From the NCBI GenBank assembly GCA_030568195.1, contig JAJLTO010000003.1, positions 394,501-458,500 on the forward strand: a stretch of DNA of 64,000 nt. Direction: 5' to 3'. Source of the stretch: Dipodascopsis uninucleata var. uninucleata (Eukaryota; Ascomycota; Lipomycetes; Lipomycetales; Lipomycetaceae). Below, one piece after another: positions 45,190-56,177 of this stretch (position 1 is the stretch's first letter; every line of letters begins with the position of its first letter). Under the pieces are notes generated by a model that worked only from the letters and a program-made list of their open reading frames with translations, did not search any database and was not told where the DNA came from. The position numbers were made by a program, and so were the translations under genes.

Positions 45190-45229
45190 GGACGGGTAAG
45201 TCCGTCGTAGTACAGGGACGGTTAGTCCC
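45190..45229. repeat. Two adjacent GC-rich hairpins, possible end of a pogo-like DNA transposon
   Basis: GACGG (45191-45195) pairs with CCGTC (45202-45206) around GTAAGT. GGGAC (45215-45219) pairs with GTCCC (45225-45229) around GGTTA. Sub-terminal motifs such as GGACGGGTAAGTCCG and CAGGGACGGTTAGTCCC resemble terminal repeats of fungal Fot1/Pot2-type (Tc1-mariner/pogo) elements. No opposite end or transposase was found nearby, so at most it is an old fragment. Confidence 0.4.
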
Positions 45230-48200
45230 GCAAAGAAAACATGAACTTTAGTGCTTTAGCGCTTTGTGCGAGCGCTTAATTTGGCACATGGAAACCCAGT
45301 TCAGACTTAAGTTTACGTGTTTGGCAGCGCCTAATTATCCCAGTGCTTCCTTCGCGCCTTTTACGCTGAGGTACTGATAGCACCATAGTAGTCAAAGCTA
45401 CTGCAATGATAGAAATGTAACTAGGGCCATCGGAAGGTCCAAGTGTGATATTAGATATACATCTAGGCTGGCTCTGTGCCACAGAACCAGAAAAGAAGGT
45501 CCCTCTGAACAGAGGAAAACCCATCCAATTACAAGGGCAACTCATTAAAGGCCGTGTCAATTTTGGAGGGCTTAATACTCGATAGAGCTCTGAAATGCTT
45601 GCACCCTAACAATTTCTTCATCTTTCGGATAATGTAGTTTCTCTTTCTTTGCTAGATTGTAAACATATGCTCCTGCACTCCTCACAGGTCCTCTAAACTA
45701 CAAAGCTGTTCCATAATAGTTGCTTCATAATTGTTTTGCTCCCGGAGCTGAACGGATCGGCAGGGCAATCATATTTCAGCACCATTCATGACCAATCTTG
45801 TGGATCACTAACGGAGGCCGATTACTGAAGTAGCCATATGTGACTCTGTAGGCGGAAAGTTTCCTATGGTGCAAATCTATTTAATTCATATAGGGCCATA
45901 TTGGTAGAAGACATAAAGCTAATCCACTGTAAATGTGCCTTTAGTTTGGCTTTGATGGACACGCGATGTACGGCCTGCGGCAAACTTGGTTGGGCTGGTA
46001 TACCTAAAAAACATGTGCGACGCGTGGTTAACTTTATTTCTCCGTCTAACATCCTCCGGTATATACCGGTAGAGGCAGTTTTCACAGAGCAATTGAGAAA
46101 TATGCTGTTGATATGGATATAGTTGATCAGGTTTATAGGACTTGAGGACGAAAGAGCGAGAAAAGGAGCAAGAATAATATAACAGATGTCGGCTTTTTAT
46201 TTATTCTCATAAAATTTGAAGACTATTAATTTACAAGTATATATTTAGCCTTGTCTCGAAATTTACAACTATATATTAGAGTATGAACATCATAAAAGCA
46301 CAGAATATCATGTAATATACATATAATCTATCTATAATATAAATATGCATGATATGCTATATTGTTACTCGATAGATGTAATTGCGGTCAATTGCATTCT
46401 GTCTAAGGACGATACACTGTGGTTGTGCATCTCACGAACACCAATGCTGAGCTAAATCTGATTATATCTGATTCTATTTCGGCACCTTTCAATGTCATGC
46501 ACTTTGGCTCTCAGAATCTAGTATCAGCTTGATGATGTAAAGTGTAGTTCTATTATAGTACCCATGACCGTCGTTTGCGCTTCTGGAGAGTATTAAGTGT
46601 TTTGTGTTACTTATGCGCTCCTTTGACACTAGATCATAGACACAGACACATGATGTAGACGAAACCACTATAGATCTGATAATATCTTACAATCCCTCCG
46701 ATCGCTTAGCGTAGCCTATTACCATAGTATCGTATAGTCTTGTCTTTAAATCCGTAGTGGTGAATAATTTGCGCAAGAGCTGTGACAGTGTTGCCTTACA
46801 ATAACTTTCAAATAAGAGTAACGAGAATCGATAGCTCATATAATAAAAAGCAGGTACCAGTTGGCATTCCTGTTTTATAGTCGCAGAAACTCTGCTTCAA
46901 TCAAGCTAAATCTAACTGATATTCTGAGCGCGAAGAAAGGAAATATGAGATGTACCAGAGTTAGCTGACTGTTCAGCTTCTAACGTCGTCGATATCGTTT
47001 AGCAGGACTGCAGCAGGTGGTGAATTTGACTAAAACGCAGTGTCAGGGCTAATAGCATATTATAATAATATTGTAATCAGGGAGGACATATAACGCTTTC
47101 TAATTAAAATTAAGAATCAAGAAGAGAATAACCCCTTCTTGTTCACCGGTATTTTCAAACCACTCTGCTATTCGGTCTCCTGATGACGAAATTTCTATTG
47201 ATAATTTCCAAGAGAGCGCTTCCTCGGTAGAGTATTGTATCCAAATACTTTCAACCCGACACAAACTGAAGAACATAAACTATAGTAATTTAAATTATAG
47301 AACGGGATAATTATGGCTAATTGCGCGATATTGGTAAGATACATTTGGCAGAAGATTTTCAGAGAACGCTTGACTTAACGCACTATCCAACTGAATCGCA
47401 TGGGCCAATGTGTCATGTATCAGCTACCGTAGTTGTGCGTTCCCTCTGACGCTACAATCACTTGCTAACAGCCATTTATTCTATATAAGATGAGCAAAAG
47501 CTGGTATGGGCTTATATCTGTTGGAAATCAGCCCATAGATCAATGGCAGTATAGGACTTTTATCTAGATTTCTGTCTTGAACTTTGTCTATTTCTTCTTC
47601 TTAGACGAACACAAATAAGTCTCGTATAATACAACTCAAACCTATACTTTAAGCTTTTTTTCGTTACTAGACATTGTCTGTGCCCATTTGCATATCATGT
47701 AGTAAATGAATAGGTCAATTTAATTCTTTGACTGGGTTGAAGATATATTGAATCTTCTCAGTACATTCGTCGACAATCCACCCAAGCCAAAAATCAACTT
47801 AACTATAAATGTTTTTAAAAAAAATACAGAACCTTACAGGCGTTGATATCCTGCGCCTCCTATCATATTGCTTGGATCCAGACTTTCGATACTTAGGAGT
47901 CTGTCATCACGTCTACTCCTAAATACATACTGTATCACTTGATTAATCACTATATACTCCTGAATGCCATCCGTCGTCCTGTCGTATATAGCATAATATC
48001 AACATTCTTATACGTCAATTGCCTTTTCGAATGTTTTTGTAAACAGATGTAGCAGAAATAAAACCTTCTTTCCACTAATAATAAACGTGGAAAGAGATGA
48101 TTTTATGGTATGGTACCGAAATGCCACTGTGGTGCATCTTAGTGCATATTGCTTTTTACATGAATTAAACTTTAACTAACCAAAACACTAAAGTTTCGTC

Positions 48201-49450
48201 TGATATCTTGTACAGAGATTCGAATCTTCTTGCTTTTTGGGCCGTCCACAATTATTCTCTTCATTGCATTATGGTTTTATTCACACATCCGCCTTCACTT
48301 GACTACTCTCCTCACTTGGTTAATCTCCAGAGTTAGAGACTTACGATGTAGGACTAGGAAACTAAAACGAGTAAGGAAATTTAAACGGATACTTAGGAAA
48401 GAAAAGGGATAGAAGCTGGTTTGTTGAAGATGACCCCATTTTAATTTATTCGACAGAATGAAAGTTATAATAGGTAGTATTGCTGCTGCTGCTTCTGCTG
48501 CTGCGAATTTTAATATAGGAGTTTACTATAAGTTTTCTGTTAACCGTATTTCTTGTTGTAACGCATACTTTCTGCTTGGCTACCCACCCTTGCTCGTCTG
48601 GCTGTCGGCATCAGAAAATATTTTGAAGTCTTCATTCGCGTCGAAGCTATTTCGCCTGTTATATCAGAACTCTTGTAGCCTTATTTTGGTCTATTTCAGT
48701 CTGAGCGCAACCTGGTGCATCTAACTGTCTATATCAGATAGCTGCTTAATTCCTCACTTCTAGTTGAGTAGCGTGTTGGAAATTTCTTGTGGCCTTCTAT
48801 TTCTCCACCTGCTTGCTTTCACTATATAATAGATCCTGTCTTAAGCTAATTTATTCATCGTCTTATAATTCTCGACAGTACCACCTGTCTATACATCGCT
48901 TTTTAAGGATATCTTCCCGGTTTAGTCGTTCGCAAAGTTTGACAGTTTATCCACTATTCTCGTCTGCGTACAAGATTATCACATATATCCTCTACGATCA
49001 GTGCGCTTAGAAAGGTCATTTCCATCAGTTTTCTGCACTTTTTATAGCTTCGCAAGTACGAAGCGCGCTTAGCGGAACAGAAGATCTGTATAGTGTACGA
49101 TATCTTGACACTAGTTACTATCTGCACTTGTTTAACCAAATTCTTGCTCTTCGCACAATAGTTTGTACTCGTATATTTGATATATTCACCAGCCTACCGT
49201 CTGATATTCGATTTCTGTTAGTCTACGTATTCAGCCACTGCTCGGGCATCTCGCAGACACCCGAATTATATACGCGCGAGTACATTCTCTCACACTCTGT
49301 ATGCTCACCGTTCTTGATCGATACTTCTAAGTGCGTTGATCTGCCAGTTCCAGTCCCTCTGGCGTCCTGGTGGCAGTCGTCGACACGACATTCCAGTTTA
49401 ATTATATAGACCTCTCAGAATCTTCTTAAAAATTTTCTGGATCTCATTAT

Positions 49451-49502
49451 TTTACATCTTCTCTTTATCTTTCTCTTTATTCTCTTATTGTCTCTTTCTG
49501 TT
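49451..49502 (+). promoter_or_regulatory. Pyrimidine-rich leader upstream of the DUF2841 gene
   Basis: A TCTTTATCTTTCTC-like tract runs almost to the ATG at 49516. Such CT-rich stretches are typical of fungal promoters and transcription starts. It is the right edge of a broader pyrimidine-rich zone. Confidence 0.45.
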
Positions 49503-49515
49503 CGGTGCGTTCACA

Positions 49516-51439
49516 ATGAACTATCACCCCGCAGCTCTGCAACCGCGGGCTCTACTGACGCATGTAAGCACGAATTCTTAGTTTTCAACTACCTCTGCTA
49601 ATGGCTAATAATGTTCTACAGGTAGTGCATGATTTGCACAGACTAGGACAGCAGAGTGACTATGAGTTTTTGCTCTTGGTCGTCCCTCCAAGATCTATTT
49701 CTGACAGACCAGATGTGTTCGCATCTGCTATCATTGAAAATCACATGGCCGAACTTGTCTCATCAGATCGCATAGATCTCATAACCCACACAGTTGCACA
49801 GCATAGAGATTCTCGCCAATTATCGCCAGATGATTATTGTGCAGTATGTAATGCTGCTACACCAACTTCTCTTGCATCTCTCGATGATATCATTTGGACA
49901 AATGACGATTTCGGAAATATGTCCAGGTCGTTAGTCTCCTCTGTGTACTTATCGAATTGTCCGACTTCTACAGCAATTCCTGGCCTAGGACACAAGGCGA
50001 TATATAACAACATACCCCTAGATGAAACCTTTTTCCTCTCATCCGCACAACGCTCAAGGCCCACTCCAATTGCTCATTCCCCAGACAAGCTTTTACCTAC
50101 ACCAATTCAGTCTGCTGATGGAACCGCAGCGTACCACCCTCTTTTACTCTCGGACACTTCTTCTGTTACGTCATTCCTCGAGTTAAAGTTTAGACAATTA
50201 CAACAGCTTGTTTGTAAAGTTGTTTCCAAGGCCTGGATCAAGGTAATCGAGCCAAAGAAGCAAACAAATCATCCATATAACAAGGGTGATAAGTTTAAGC
50301 CTTCGTGGTGGCCAGCACAGGCGCGACACAAGGAGCCTGATCATCTCATGAAGCCAGAGCGATTGATACTGCTGATGTCAATGCTGAGATGTGATCGTGT
50401 GGATGTAAGTCAGCTTCGGGCTGCCACTGCGGATTATGGTGTTGCATCCATACCTTCCGATAAGATGGAACTTCTAGAAGAAATATACTACGTTGCAGAA
50501 ATGGAAGAGAGGGTTCGAAAGGGTGAGAGTTTAATAGATTGTTCTACAGAGTCTGCTGGCCTTCGAACTTCAGACGTCGTCATTTGGACAGTTTCGACTT
50601 CCAAGCTTATCCCACCAAATGCCGGTGCTGCAGTTGCGGCTTCTGTATCGTCTTCATCTTCAACATCATCGTCCTCAACATCTTCTCTGAAGCGTCCAGC
50701 TTCTCTAATGGACTTTGATCCATCACGCTTGTCAAGATCATCACCATATAATCCTACCTCATCGCAATCATATAATCTTTCAAGGAGTAACAGGTATTTC
50801 TCGCGACCTTTACTATGTTCTACAAGATCACTAGAGCAAGATAAAGATACGTCACATCAACGATTGCGTGATCAAAATGAGCAATTGTCCCACGGTTCTG
50901 ACCCTCAGGAGACGCCCTATCACCACCAGCGCCAGCACTTGGACATGAATCTTCAAAATCTGGAAACATCACCAGAAGTTTCTCTGTTTACTCCAAGGTC
51001 AGAAGTAGACCTTAGTTGTCAGGGTCCTTTTGATCTTATCAGCCAGAGAAGATATGGTAGTGGCGCTGGCTCAGTGTCAGAACTGCTAGCTACTTACCCA
51101 ACACCCACAGATGACTCATTTCTCTCTGGACAATCACCCCATACTGTTCATTACAAGTTTGCAAATACGCAAGACACATCTTCACTTTTGGGTCCAGTAT
51201 TCAACTCTTCCCATTCATGGCCACCAGTGTCTGCTTCCGTGTCAACTTCATCACTCTCATCAATCTCCTCTCAGATACCAACTGTTACCGTGACTGGCCC
51301 GAGAAATCATATGTCGAACACAGCATCTCACTCTTCTGATACGGGATTTGGTTCCGATGAAGTTGATTATTCATCTGTTTTGGAATCTGCACTTCATATA
51401 CCTGTTCCTTCCCATGCTAAGCTTCAGTTTGGTAATTAA
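49516..51439 (+). CDS. DUF2841 family protein, function unknown
   Basis: Two exons, 49516-49563 and 49622-51439, are joined in phase 0 by removal of a 58-nt intron (donor GTAAGC, acceptor TCTACAG), giving 621 aa. Exon 1 encodes MNYHPAALQPRALLTH and continues as VVHDLHRLGQQSDYEF. The conserved core is at about residues 200-310: ELKFRQLQQLVCKVVSKAWI, IEPKKQTNHPYNKGD, WWPAQARHKEPDHLMKPER and a leucine-rich helix. This matches the fungal family known as DUF2841, found in filamentous ascomycetes, whose function I do not know. The C-terminal half is Ser/Thr/Gln-rich and disordered, with a serine run (SSSSSTSSSSTSS). A disordered tail on a conserved basic core suggests a nuclear or regulatory protein, but that is inference. 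It is preceded by an unusually long gene-free interval. Confidence 0.82.
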
Positions 51440-52217
51440 AAGCAATGCGACTTATTGCTGGTCTAGAGACAATTTCAATTCCCATATGTCTCCAGAATTC
51501 TTATATAACTTGTATTTGGTATGGAGATGGCATTAGGTTATACGTAATTGCCACCTTCCTTTTTGTAGGGCGTCTGGTTTTATTTTACTTGTTAATTGCT
51601 ATTCTTTATTTTTTTGACCTCTTATCAAGTGTTTTTGTTGTTGACAATGTAAGAATATCAAAGTATATTTGTTTTCAGTATGAATCTGTTTTATCTTCAT
51701 ATTTGAGCTATCTTAAGCCTTTTTGGATGTTTCGGGCAGCACTTTCTAGTTTTCAGTCATGTATTATCTTTCTTATATATTTTAGCGTCTTTTACCGCTA
51801 TCTTTGTCTCCTGATTAGATTAAGCTTCTTTTGTCTCTATTTGTCTTGAAATGTTTCGTGCATCGGAGTTACTTGACTTTATTTGATGTAATTAACTAAT
51901 ATATGATTAATGAATACTATTGATATTCTACCATCGCGTAGTCCTTATAATTACCTTTTTTAGGCAATTTTCCCCTTCTATATCTACATACTGTGTATTG
52001 AGGTCGTAATTTCACAAACTATGACGCTAAATTAGGATACATGTAAATATTGGCGTCGAATATATCACGTGATAATATTATGACGTACACACAGTCCGTC
52101 GTTTTTAACATGTACGAAATATATTCCGGGGAATGTAATCGAGATCTTAAAGGATAGTAACCTCAGGAACCATTAGATCTGTAAATTCCTTGTTGAGTAA
52201 TATATTGTCATTCAATT
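51440..52217. other. Intergenic between two co-directional genes
   Basis: The 3' region of the DUF2841 gene is T-rich; the 134-codon hydrophobic frame at 51445-51849 is a product of that T-richness and overlaps the expected 3' UTR. The right part is the promoter of the membrane-protein gene and contains the TATCACGTGATA palindrome at 52063-52074. Confidence 0.55.
52063..52074. promoter_or_regulatory. TATCACGTGATA palindrome, candidate bHLH site
   Basis: This is a perfect 12-bp palindrome about 145 bp upstream of the ATG at 52218. Its central 10 bases are identical to the palindrome at 5344-5353. It is a probable Cbf1/USF-type binding site by sequence; binding is not shown. Confidence 0.5.
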
Positions 52218-54197
52218 ATGTCTGTGTATGCTTCTGGATTACAACATCGCCAACTAACAAATAGCAAGCCATATCCTCCTCCTATTACATTGGAACACTC
52301 GAGTACTAGTAAGGATCATAATGGTCCAACCTTTGAAGATCCAGTAGCTCCAAAGGAAACAAACACGGGAATAAGTACGCAAAATAATGACAAAAAGTGC
52401 ACTGCTGAACCTATTCCAGAATACACGGAAACCTGCAGCCTAGGCGAAAATAGCACATTAAGATCACGCGAGAGAGATAGCGTGCGATCCAAAAAGATGT
52501 CTCTATCGTCCAGCAGCACGATGATAGACAACATCAGCAAGAGAACAGGAGCAACACCAAGGGAAAGACTCCATATCAATACAAATACAGATACAAGCTC
52601 TAAATTCAAGGAACACCACGATCACATAAGAGGGTCTTCGATTCCTCATCGATCTCCAAATACATTTTCAGCTATGCCAGCAGCAAGTAGCGGATCAGCT
52701 TCGACTACAGAATCAGCTCTTTGGAGCAAAACAAAAATTGATTCAGGTGCAGAAGAAGCTCCATGGATGCTTCAACCAGCCAGCTCTACATGGACGTGGC
52801 TTCCGCTAGTTTTTGCTATATCACCAGCTTTTTCTGGTATTCTCTTTAATAACGGAAGCAAGACGATGACTGACATACTCTTATTAACCGTAATGACTTG
52901 CTATCTACATTGGCTAGTTAAAGTGCCACATGAATGGTATTTCAATATCAGAGCATCAGTAGATGCAGCAAACAGTGCAGTACGTATCGGCAAGCTTGGT
53001 AATAGTAAGAGTGATATTATCAGTTCTGATGGACGCACTACTACAAATGATCCCATATATCACGAGACGAGCATTTCTCAAGATGATACTGAAAAAAGAC
53101 AAACACAAGATGCCATTGAGAGAAGACGTGAAGAATCAGCCCGTGTACTTGCTAATTGGGAGTTATTGGCGCTTATATCATGTTTTGCGGGACCAGTTAT
53201 CGGTGGTATTATGCTTCACTATTTTCGCGAAATAATGGTAGTATCTGGCACCGGTCTAGTGTCTGACTTCAATATCACTCTTTTCGTTGCGACTGCATGC
53301 CTTCGAGGAGTACTATTAGTTATTGAATTTGTTCGTCGAAGAATAACTCACGAGCATTCGCTAGCGCAGGAACCATCCAAGAGCCGTGTAGACGGGTTAG
53401 ATCGTCGTTTAATACACTTAGAGGACTGGAGTAGACGAGCAGAGCAAAATGTGGTAGCGATCCGTGGGATACAAGCCGAGCTATCAGCAAAGACGTCTGC
53501 TCTAAGGAAAGAAAGGAAATCAATGGCCACTACAGACCCTCAGATTTTGTGTGAGATTGAAACAATGATGAAGAATGCTCGTGCACATGAAAAGAATGAG
53601 GCAATGTTAATATCAGATATCAATTTTCGAATTGGCGAACTGGAACAAGCTATCCGCTCAATAATGCTTTCATCAAAAGCTCACAATACAAATTCCTCCG
53701 ACTTGACTGTGAAAATGAACACGCCTGAGCCTCCAGCAACTTCGCCAGCGAGAGAACCGGTCGCTAATAAGATTCTCGGCCAGAATTCACCTTCTAGTGC
53801 CATAACAAGTCGTTCAGAGTATAAAATATTACAATCCAGCGGTGTCAAGAACAATGGAAACTTGACTCAGGATCTATCGAATATTCGTCTATCTTCTGCA
53901 TTACCTTCTAACTCCGCTATATTCTCACCATTATCTTTAATGTCAAAATCAGCAAAACTTTTGCATCTACGCAAGCAGAGAAGACCGTTGAGACACAAAT
54001 ACCGCATAAAGCGAAGAATAAAAAAGAGGATGCGTGGAATTTTACCCGGGTGGCTAATAATTTGGATAAAAAGAATTGTTTATATCCTACGATCTGGTCA
54101 TTACATTACAGTCTTCGTAGTGAAGACTCTACTTTCTGTTATATTAAGTCCCGTTCAAGATGGACCACATCTGTCCACTTCGATTTCCTCATTATAA
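52218..54197 (+). CDS. Conserved fungal multi-pass membrane protein with coiled coil, function unknown
   Basis: This intronless gene encodes 659 aa. A disordered Ser/Thr-rich N-terminal region (1-185) precedes two hydrophobic segments: WTWLPLVFAISPAFSGILF (about 190-215) and ILLLTVMTCYLHWLV (about 218-235). A linker follows, then two more: LLALISCFAGPVIGGIMLHYF (about 314-335) and ITLFVATACLRGVLLVIEFV (about 354-373). A helical, heptad-like region (about 390-500) follows. The C terminus is unusual: a dense Arg/Lys cluster (about 584-606) directly precedes a further hydrophobic segment containing GWLIIWIKRIVYIL. The layout WxWLPLVFA, NGS, TDxLLL, then the second pair and coiled coil recurs in an uncharacterised family of ascomycete proteins. 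Organelle and role are unknown; the basic cluster could bind anionic lipid. Confidence 0.75.
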   Translation: MSVYASGLQHRQLTNSKPYPPPITLEHSSTSKDHNGPTFEDPVAPKETNTGISTQNNDKKCTAEPIPEYTETCSLGENSTLRSRERDSVRSKKMSLSSSSTMIDNISKRTGATPRERLHINTNTDTSSKFKEHHDHIRGSSIPHRSPNTFSAMPAASSGSASTTESALWSKTKIDSGAEEAPWMLQPASSTWTWLPLVFAISPAFSGILFNNGSKTMTDILLLTVMTCYLHWLVKVPHEWYFNIRASVDAANSAVRIGKLGNSKSDIISSDGRTTTNDPIYHETSISQDDTEKRQTQDAIERRREESARVLANWELLALISCFAGPVIGGIMLHYFREIMVVSGTGLVSDFNITLFVATACLRGVLLVIEFVRRRITHEHSLAQEPSKSRVDGLDRRLIHLEDWSRRAEQNVVAIRGIQAELSAKTSALRKERKSMATTDPQILCEIETMMKNARAHEKNEAMLISDINFRIGELEQAIRSIMLSSKAHNTNSSDLTVKMNTPEPPATSPAREPVANKILGQNSPSSAITSRSEYKILQSSGVKNNGNLTQDLSNIRLSSALPSNSAIFSPLSLMSKSAKLLHLRKQRRPLRHKYRIKRRIKKRMRGILPGWLIIWIKRIVYILRSGHYITVFVVKTLLSVILSPVQDGPHLSTSISSL

Positions 54198-54532
54198 TAA
54201 GCTTGTTTATCGTCATGTCCATTGGATAATCGTTATAGTCAACATGATATTTGTACATTTACTATTGTTCAGTGCTCAAAGGCAGTATTCTCTCGTTGAT
54301 ATCGCGCTCTATTTCTTACGTACGTTTCTTCTATTATATCTGGCATCTGAAGGAGTTCATGTTTTATGAAATTCTATTACTTAATTTTTCCAATACCAAG
54401 AAATTTCCACGATCCTCTTTGCGCTGCCTTTTTTCCATAATACCGAACTTGTTCATACATATCTATCAGCCGATCAATCTAATCTCAGTACTTTTGTCAT
54501 TATTCAACTCAAATCATAAGCCACACATATTG
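54198..54532. other. Short convergent intergenic region
   Basis: This 335-bp T/C-rich spacer lies between the membrane-protein and arrestin stops. Hydrophobic frames here (54160-54598) reflect T-rich 3' UTR sequence. Confidence 0.55.
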
Positions 54533-56177
54533 TTAATTCTGTTTCGGACCTTCCTCTACAGCTTTTCTTCTACTAGTGAGATTATTAAAATATTCTAAAT
54601 CCTCTTCCCCTAAGATTTCCTCTGGTAGTTGAGAGTCTTCTCGATCCAAAGTTTCGTCATTTTGCTCGTTATTCGATGCTTCCGATGCAACTTCATCATT
54701 CTGCGTCATCATCAAAACTTTTTCATATATTCTGTCACTAGTAATTTCTACATTCATTCGGGTTAATACTCTGCTTACTCCTGAGCTATTGCTAAAACGA
54801 ATTGTTGTTTCCAACATGTACTGCCGACCAATGAAGCATGACCAAAAATTTGGTACGAGTGCATATCCCTGGGGTACTAGCATCGGAATAGCAATGTTTA
54901 ACTTCAGAGAGGTTGAGGAGTCATTTTCTTCAGATACCCAGTTCGCAGTCACTGATCCACAACTATTCTTGCGTGCAGTATTCGAAGTATAAAATCTAGA
55001 TAATGCAATTGATGAAGTATACAAACCAAGTCTGGAATCAAGAGAAAGAGAGTTTTGAGTCGGGATATACGGCATCTCTTCTGTAGCAAAGTATGTCATA
55101 ACATACAGGTTTGAAAACACCGACTCGATCTCTGGAGCAGCTACATCTGATATTGATACACCTGCTACCGGGGTATACGTCATTGATACCTCCAGTGGAA
55201 CCACACTACTACCGGTCTTTCCATAAATAAAAGGTTTCGAAATCGACGTTTCAATATCTAGCACGCCCTTCTTTGTGCGAGACAAAAGTCCCTTCTTAAC
55301 GGTTTTAGAAGTCCTGCAAAATCTATGGAATCCACCATTGGATCCGGTATATGTATGTCGACTAGATTCTGTCTCATGAAATTTGTATGCGGGTGGAGCA
55401 GCTTTGTCAGGAAGGTATGAAGAAAGAACCTCGAGCATCTCTGACTTTATCAAATGCGTCTCATCATGTAGCTTAAACTTTGCCTGTATGCTATATTCTA
55501 CGCTTGTCATATCAGGCGCCAAATCATCAAGTTTAGTGGTGTTTCCCTTACCTAATGATGAAGGAAGCTGTCTATGAGACAATATCTTGTCACATTGGCT
55601 CTCAAGTAACAACTCAGGCAAAACAAAAGAGAATCTAAATCGATATACATCCCCTGAAAGTGCGATTCCATTATCAGGATAATGGCCAAGCGAAACTGGG
55701 CTTATCATTTCAAGAATCTTGTAATTGTAGTGATATATGTTAGTTATCAGACAACTCAGATCGCAGTTTATTGTCTCCGCATGTACTCACCTTCTTTGAC
55801 ATTGACAGACGGCCACCAATATTTATTCGATCGGTATATGTGTGGACTACTCCATCAAGTCGTATCTCAATATCTTCTATCTTTATATCCTTAGTTGGCT
55901 TCAAGAAAACGCTCCCGGAGAGACAATCGCCAGGCTCATAATATTCTTGTTTATTCTCGACAACGATTTTAAGGCTCTCTTTATCCTTTTTTGGAAAAAG
56001 CTCCGCAATCATAGTCATATTTCGATAAAGTGAGGTATTTTCCATTGAATAATCCGTGTCTTCCAAATTCTGATGGGTAGAATAGTTGTTAGCGCTATTG
56101 CTGATCTCTGTGTACTGATATGCATAGAACCTACGAGTTGTAATTGTTCTCTCATCAAACCTAGCTGCAGCCTGCAT
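54533..56177 (-). CDS. Alpha-arrestin (arrestin-related trafficking adaptor)
   Basis: Two minus-strand exons, 56177-55791 and 55717-54533, are joined in phase 0 (73-nt intron, donor GTGAGT, branch AACTAAC, acceptor TTACAAG), giving 523 aa. Such proteins recruit Rsp5/Nedd4-type ubiquitin ligase to membrane transporters. The N-terminal arrestin fold starts near residue 68 (LKIVVENKQEYYEPGDCLSG, then GSVFLKPTKDIKIEDIEIRLDG), with YRFRFSFVLPE after the junction. A PPAY motif (PPxY, WW-domain ligand) is at about 237-240. The C-terminal arrestin half has VPLEVSMTY and LVPNFWSCFIGRQYMLETTIRF. An acidic tail closes the protein. The subfamily (yeast ART number) cannot be fixed by eye. An in-frame stop lies upstream of the 56177 ATG, but ATGs about 45 codons downstream could also be used. 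Confidence 0.85.

Larger units (their letters stand above)
41664..49515. other. 7.9-kb stretch without a recognisable gene
   Basis: This is the longest empty interval of the window, between PKC1 and the DUF2841 gene (both +). All open frames are under 100 codons; several start at TTG or GTG, and none shows a domain I recognise. No tRNA, 5S rRNA, U snRNA or SRP RNA signature was found by eye. Two tandem hairpin pairs lie at 44879-44923 and 45190-45229. The part at about 45.2-46.1 kb looks less AT-rich than its surroundings and may be an old insertion. The last 1.5 kb is pyrimidine-rich and probably promoter plus 5' leader of the DUF2841 gene. Confidence 0.55.

Noticed and set aside
45276-46122. 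Open frames of 73-94 codons on both strands (45276-45560 -, 45864-46085 -, 45901-46122 +)
   Set aside because: No domain or family could be recognised, the frames overlap in antisense, and no splice signals join them. Kept only as part of the unusual gene-empty interval.
48230-48412. 60-codon frame with hydrophobic N terminus and basic tail
   Set aside because: It begins with TTG, and the region is pyrimidine-rich promoter sequence upstream of the DUF2841 gene. No supporting homology.
51445-51849. 134-codon hydrophobic open frame after the DUF2841 stop
   Set aside because: It lies in T-rich 3' UTR-like sequence, and T-rich DNA automatically reads as Phe, Leu and Ser. No family resemblance.
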